A DNA stretch of 8,050 bases from Rhodobacterales bacterium UBA3077 (lineage in GTDB: Bacteria; Pseudomonadota; Alphaproteobacteria; Rhodobacterales; Rhodobacteraceae), in NCBI GenBank assembly GCA_002366685.1, contig DFBP01000077.1, positions 4,606-12,655 of the forward strand, in the 5' to 3' direction. The notes under the pieces were generated by a model, which saw only the letters and a program-made list of their open reading frames with translations, was not told the origin of the DNA and searched no databases. Shown here in pieces: positions 6,158-8,050 of this stretch. Numbering within the stretch: position 1 is the stretch's first letter; each line of letters opens with the position of its first letter. Both the position numbers and the translations under genes were made by a program.

Positions 6158-7324
6158 ATGAACAAGCCAGTAAACTTTGATGAATTTGATGTGGGCTTTG
6201 ATATTCCGGCCAAGCCGGGCATGGATGAAGCGGACATCCAAACCCCCTGCCTGATCCTTGATCTGGACGCGCTGGAGCGCAACGTGAAGAAAATGGGCGA
6301 CGAGTGCAAAAAGATGGGCGTGCGGCACAGGGCGCACGGCAAAATGCACAAGTCGGTAGATGTGTTGAAGCTGCAAGAATCCATGGGCGATGCTATTGGG
6401 GTTTGCTGCCAGAAGGTTAGCGAGGCCGAGGTTTTTGTGCGGGGGGGCATCAAGGATGTGATGGTTTCCAACGAGGTGCGGGACCCGGCCAAGATCGACC
6501 GTTTGGCGCGGATGCCCAAGCTCGGCGCGCGGATTTTGGTGTGTGTGGACGACCCTGAGAACGTGGCAGACCTTGCCGCCGCGGCGCAAAAGCATGGCAC
6601 CGAGCTTGAGTGCCTTGTGGAGATCGACGTGGGCGCGGGGCGCTGCGGGGTGAGCACCTCACAAGATGTGGTGAATATTGCCAAGCTGATCGACAGTGCT
6701 GACAACCTTAAGTTTGCCGGCATTCAGGCCTATCAAGGCGCGATGCAGCATATGGATCTGTATAAAGACCGCGAAGCGAAAATCGAAATTGCGGTCGACA
6801 TGGTGCGTGACGCGGTAACCGCGCTAAAGGCTCAGGGGCTGGAATGCGATATCGTTGGCGGTGCTGGCACCGGCTCTTATTACTTTGAAGGCAACTCCGG
6901 CGTATTTAACGAAATGCAGTGCGGGTCTTATGCCTTTATGGACGCCGATTATGGCCGTATTCTGGATAAGAATGGCAGGCGGATTGACGATGGCGAGTGG
7001 GAAAACGCGCTGTTTTTGCTGACTTCGGTGATGAGCCATTCCAAAGCGGATAAAGCGATTGTGGACGCGGGCCTAAAGGCGCAGTCAGTTGATAGCGGTT
7101 TGCCTGTTGTTTATGGCCGTGATGACGCGGTTGAGTATATCAAATGTTCGGACGAGCATGGCGTGGTAGCCGATCCGGAGGGCGCGCTGAAGGTAAACGA
7201 CAAGCTGCGCCTAGTGCCCGGCCACTGTGATCCGACCTGCAATGTGCATGACTGGTATGTAGGCGTACGCAATGGCAAAGTAGAGACCGTGTGGCCGGTA
7301 TCGGCCCGCGGTAAGGCTTACTGA
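6158..7324 (+). CDS. bhcC: Beta-hydroxyaspartate aldolase BhcC (D-threonine aldolase-like)
   Basis: Fold-type-III PLP enzyme of 388 residues with an alanine-racemase-like barrel followed by a D-threonine-aldolase-type C-terminal domain. In the cycle it joins glycine and glyoxylate to (2R,3S)-beta-hydroxyaspartate, the carbon-carbon bond-forming step. Visible features are DIQTPCLILDLDALERNV at the barrel entry (26-43), RHRAHGKMHKS with the probable Schiff-base Lys62, LVEIDVGAGRCGV (153-165), DIVGGAGTGSYYF (231-243) and PGHCDPTCNVHD (354-365). In that last motif His356 and Asp358 occupy the positions of the D-threonine aldolase metal-binding pair. The ATG lies 1 base after the bhcB stop, with GGAG (6147-6150) 7 bases upstream inside bhcB, so translation is probably coupled. 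A generic annotation would be D-threonine aldolase or DSD1-family PLP enzyme; context gives the specific role. Confidence 0.94.
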   Translation: MNKPVNFDEFDVGFDIPAKPGMDEADIQTPCLILDLDALERNVKKMGDECKKMGVRHRAHGKMHKSVDVLKLQESMGDAIGVCCQKVSEAEVFVRGGIKDVMVSNEVRDPAKIDRLARMPKLGARILVCVDDPENVADLAAAAQKHGTELECLVEIDVGAGRCGVSTSQDVVNIAKLIDSADNLKFAGIQAYQGAMQHMDLYKDREAKIEIAVDMVRDAVTALKAQGLECDIVGGAGTGSYYFEGNSGVFNEMQCGSYAFMDADYGRILDKNGRRIDDGEWENALFLLTSVMSHSKADKAIVDAGLKAQSVDSGLPVVYGRDDAVEYIKCSDEHGVVADPEGALKVNDKLRLVPGHCDPTCNVHDWYVGVRNGKVETVWPVSARGKAY

Positions 7325-7325
7325 T

Positions 7326-8050
7326 ATGTATATCGTTCCTGAAAAAGAGATTGGTGGCCTGATCGGACGCTCTGAATCTTTTGACGCGGTTGAAGCGGTT
7401 TTTGCCGCGATGTCGAGCAAGGACGCCTACAACTTTCCGGTTATCCGTGAGGCCATTGGCCATGCGGATGCGCTTTATGGGTTTAAATCTGGTTTTGACC
7501 GCAAATCGCTAGCGCTCGGTCTGAAATCAGGCGGTTACTGGCCGGGGAATGAGGCCAAAGGCCTCACCAACCACCAGAGCACTGTGATCTTGTTTGATGC
7601 GGATACCGGCAAGGTGAAAGCGCTTGTGGGAGGTAACCTGCTAACGGCGCTACGCACAGCGGCGGCTTCGGCGGTTTCGATCAAGTACTTGGCACCGAAA
7701 AACGCCAAGGTTTTGGGGATGATCGGGGCGGGGCATCAGTCCACCTTCCAGATGCGGGCGGCGGTTGAGCAGCGTGACTTTGAAAAGGTTATTGGCTGGA
7801 ACTACCACCCTGAAATGCTCTCGCGGCTGGCGGATTTGGCCAGCGAGCTTGGCTTGCCGTTTGAGGAGGCCTCACTGGAGCAGGTTGGCGCTGAATCAGA
7901 TGTGATAATCTCGATCACTTCGGCCTTTGCGCCGAGCCTGATGGATGCACATGTGACCGGCGGCACGCATATCGCCTGCATGGGCACTGACACCAAAGGC
8001 AAACAGGAAGTTGAAGCGGCACTGGTGGCGCGGGCGACCGTGTTTACCGA
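7326..8050 (+). CDS. bhcD: Iminosuccinate reductase BhcD (ornithine cyclodeaminase/mu-crystallin family), 3'-truncated
   Basis: NAD(P)H-dependent reductase of the ornithine cyclodeaminase/mu-crystallin family. In the cycle it reduces iminosuccinate to aspartate, closing the loop to BhcA. The ATG (7326-7328) is 1 base after the bhcC stop, with TAAGG (7312-7316) 9 bases upstream. The frame stays open to the window end, giving 241 residues of an expected 310-330, so the C-terminus is missing. Visible features are LKSGGYWPGN (66-75) with the conserved Lys67, NLLTALRTAAASAVSIKYLA (104-123) with Arg110-Thr111, the Rossmann loop GMIGAGHQSTFQ (131-142), and MGTDTKGKQEVE (219-230) with the family's catalytic-type Asp222. 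Family relatives include ornithine cyclodeaminase, alanine dehydrogenase and EutC; the gene order supports BhcD. Confidence 0.93.
   Translation, partial: MYIVPEKEIGGLIGRSESFDAVEAVFAAMSSKDAYNFPVIREAIGHADALYGFKSGFDRKSLALGLKSGGYWPGNEAKGLTNHQSTVILFDADTGKVKALVGGNLLTALRTAAASAVSIKYLAPKNAKVLGMIGAGHQSTFQMRAAVEQRDFEKVIGWNYHPEMLSRLADLASELGLPFEEASLEQVGAESDVIISITSAFAPSLMDAHVTGGTHIACMGTDTKGKQEVEAALVARATVFT

Noticed and set aside
5203..8050. Ectoine degradation enzymes EutB/EutC as an explanation for the dehydratase and cyclodeaminase-like genes
   Set aside because: The same families occur in ectoine clusters, but here they flank a D-threonine-aldolase-like gene and follow a glyoxylate aminotransferase behind an IclR regulator, which is the bhc arrangement; no ectoine hydrolase gene is present in the window.

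Overview
The window reads as chromosome of a marine-type alphaproteobacterium, most likely Rhodobacterales (roseobacter/Paracoccus-like). This rests on gene content, protein style and moderate-to-high GC coding DNA, with hand counts near 58% in the bhc genes. It holds eight protein genes. The first and last are cut by the window edges. No RNA gene, insertion sequence or CRISPR array was seen.

Layout. Positions 1-1239 carry the C-terminal part of a type II mannose-1-phosphate guanylyltransferase (manC-like), which makes GDP-mannose for surface polysaccharide. Facing it, and overlapping it by 4 bases at the stop codons, is an AEC-family permease (1236-2162, minus). A 175-base divergent gap follows. 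Then comes an unrecognised, lysine-rich, lower-GC protein (2338-2994, plus), whose stop codon overlaps by 4 bases the end of an IclR-type regulator (2991-3818, minus).

The centrepiece is that regulator with four genes reading away from it across an AT-rich 205-base control region. These are a class V aminotransferase (4024-5190), a fold-type-II PLP dehydratase (5203-6156), a D-threonine-aldolase-like enzyme (6158-7324) and an ornithine-cyclodeaminase/mu-crystallin-like reductase (7326 to the window end). This combination and order match bhcR-bhcABCD, the beta-hydroxyaspartate cycle. In that cycle BhcC condenses glyoxylate with glycine to beta-hydroxyaspartate, BhcB dehydrates it to iminosuccinate, BhcD reduces this to aspartate, and BhcA transfers the amino group to a second glyoxylate, giving oxaloacetate and regenerating glycine. 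The net effect is two glyoxylate to one oxaloacetate with no loss of carbon. The pathway has been described (Paracoccus denitrificans), so it is not new in itself. It is easily hidden, however, because each gene looks like a generic amino-acid enzyme.

The four structural genes are packed with gaps of 12, 1 and 1 bases, which indicates one transcript. The bhcR-bhcA gap holds three 19-base dyads and a repeated 9-mer that are candidate regulator sites. The regulator also has an AT-hook-like basic N-terminus. These control elements and the unknown gene at 2338-2994 are the least explained parts of the window.
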